Source of the DNA: Bondarzewia mesenterica
Taxonomy: Eukaryota > Basidiomycota > Agaricomycetes > Russulales > Bondarzewiaceae
Reading direction: 5' to 3'
Assembly (NCBI GenBank): GCA_004802705.1
Contig: SGPL01000079.1
Coordinates: 1-50,334 of the forward strand
Length of the DNA: 50,334 nucleotides
Shown: in pieces, positions 49,634 through 50,334 of the stretch
Layout of the letters: each line of letters starts with the position of its first letter
Position numbering within the stretch: position 1 is the stretch's first letter
Notes under the pieces: model-generated
Told to the model about the DNA's origin: nothing
The model's input: the letters and a program-made list of their open reading frames with translations, nothing else
The model's database searches: none
Made by a program: the position numbers and the translations under genes

Positions 49634-50334
49634 CTATTCGAAGAAATCATCGACATCCTCTGAAGCGATTGGCCTCCGACGTTGGGTCCCTCTTGTCGTT
49701 GCCTTCTTTCGCTCATTGCCCTTCCTTGTGGTCCCTGATTTCTCCTTCTTGTCCCTGTGCTTCGCCCCCGCCTCTGCCCTCGCCTTCGTCCTGCTTTTGG
49801 CCTCAGAGCCGGAATCAGACTCCGCATTATCATCGTGGTTCCTCATCTCGATGTCCTCTGCATTCTCTATCTTCTCATCCTCATCTACATCCTCGAAGAA
49901 GTCGTCCTGCAATACACCCTTCCCAGTCCCAGTCTCATTCCCTCCTTTCTTTTCCTTCTTCTTCTTCTTCGTCGTGTCCTTCCCCTTGTCTGCATCCAAA
50001 GCGACAACCGTGCCCTCGTTCCTCCTGTCTGTCTTCCGCTGCAACATCTCCGGCTCCATACTCATCTCTCCAGCTTTCATTCGCTCACGCGTCCGCTTCC
50101 GCAGCTCCTCGCGCCGAGCGTCCGTCACGCTCATGCTCGTCGGCTGGTGCACGGGCTCCGCACCCCCTTCACTCCGAATTTCAGGCGGGAACAACGAGAT
50201 GTATTTCTCCGTTTTTGGATAATTCTGCACTGGCTGGGTAAAATCGACCTGTCGGGAGATGAAATCATCATGCTTACCGTAAGGTAATTGAGATCCACAC
50301 GTAGTTCGAAGAGCGTTGACTCCAAGGAATTCTT
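49634..50334 (-). CDS. EFG1: rRNA-processing protein EFG1 (5' part beyond the window)
   Basis: The exon at 50334-50280 ends LRVDLNYLT; after an intron the frame continues with NYPKTEKYISLFPPEIR, the conserved core of Efg1. A Lys/Glu/Asp-rich low-complexity tail follows, ending DVDDFFE before the stop at 49634. Efg1 acts in the nucleolus in early 40S maturation (18S rRNA processing). The N-terminal coiled-coil region lies past the window edge, so the gene is partial. The assignment rests on the DLNY...YPK..KYISLFP block and the tail. Confidence 0.75.
   Translation of the reverse strand, partial: EFLGVNALRTTCGSQLPYGKHDDFISRQVDFTQPVQNYPKTEKYISLFPPEIRSEGGAEPVHQPTSMSVTDARREELRKRTRERMKAGEMSMEPEMLQRKTDRRNEGTVVALDADKGKDTTKKKKKEKKGGNETGTGKGVLQDDFFEDVDEDEKIENAEDIEMRNHDDNAESDSGSEAKSRTKARAEAGAKHRDKKEKSGTTRKGNERKKATTRGTQRRRPIASEDVDDFFE

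Overview
The window looks like nuclear DNA of an Agaricomycete basidiomycete. Genes carry many short GT-AG introns (mostly 50-80 nt), strands alternate, and the protein families fit: UstYa/DUF3328, But2-C-like, a PMR1 pump, a DH-BAR-SH3 exchange factor, EFG1 and a LINE relic. Scattered N calls (dense at about 13.2-16.5 kb) and several one-base frame breaks at homopolymer runs point to a draft-quality consensus.

Layout. 1-5.4 kb is gene-poor. A MYND-finger gene (5465-6755, +) follows. From 7.8 to 23.4 kb lies a compact cluster: an RRT8/EI24-like membrane protein (-), a secreted repeat precursor (-), a small secreted cysteine protein (+), a membrane-anchored N2227-type methyltransferase (-), a secreted tyrosinase (+), a class I methyltransferase (+), a But2-C-like membrane protein (-), UstYa-like A (+), UstYa-like C (-), a second But2-C-like protein (+) and UstYa-like B (-). 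Next come a PMR1-type Ca2+/Mn2+ ATPase (24404-28364, -), a DH-BAR-SH3 RhoGEF (29483-32950, -) and a BBE-like FAD oxidoreductase with a large low-complexity insert (34155-37419, -). A relic zone (37.4-41.7 kb) follows, with a LINE 3' end. Then come an aldo-keto reductase (41757-43024, +), a second relic zone with a broken kinase (43.0-46.3 kb), a multi-pass membrane protein (46346-49213, +) and the 3' part of EFG1 (-, running off the end).

Main result. The 7.8-23.4 kb block reads as a dikaritin-type (ustiloxin/phomopsin/asperipin-like) RiPP gene cluster in a basidiomycete. The precursor has a signal peptide and eleven 16-residue repeats ending in Lys-Arg (Kex2 sites), nearly all with a Tyr-Gly-Ile core. 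The neighbours include three UstYa-family oxidase candidates, a tyrosinase (UstQ-like) and two methyltransferases, the same enzyme classes that build ascomycete dikaritins. The likely path is ER entry, modification of the Tyr-containing cores by the luminal enzymes, Kex2 cleavage in the Golgi and trimming of the acidic tails. The two But2-C-like proteins, each sharing a divergent promoter region with a UstYa gene, and the small secreted protein have no counterpart that I know of in described dikaritin clusters. The product, the number of cross-links and the true cluster borders cannot be read from sequence alone.
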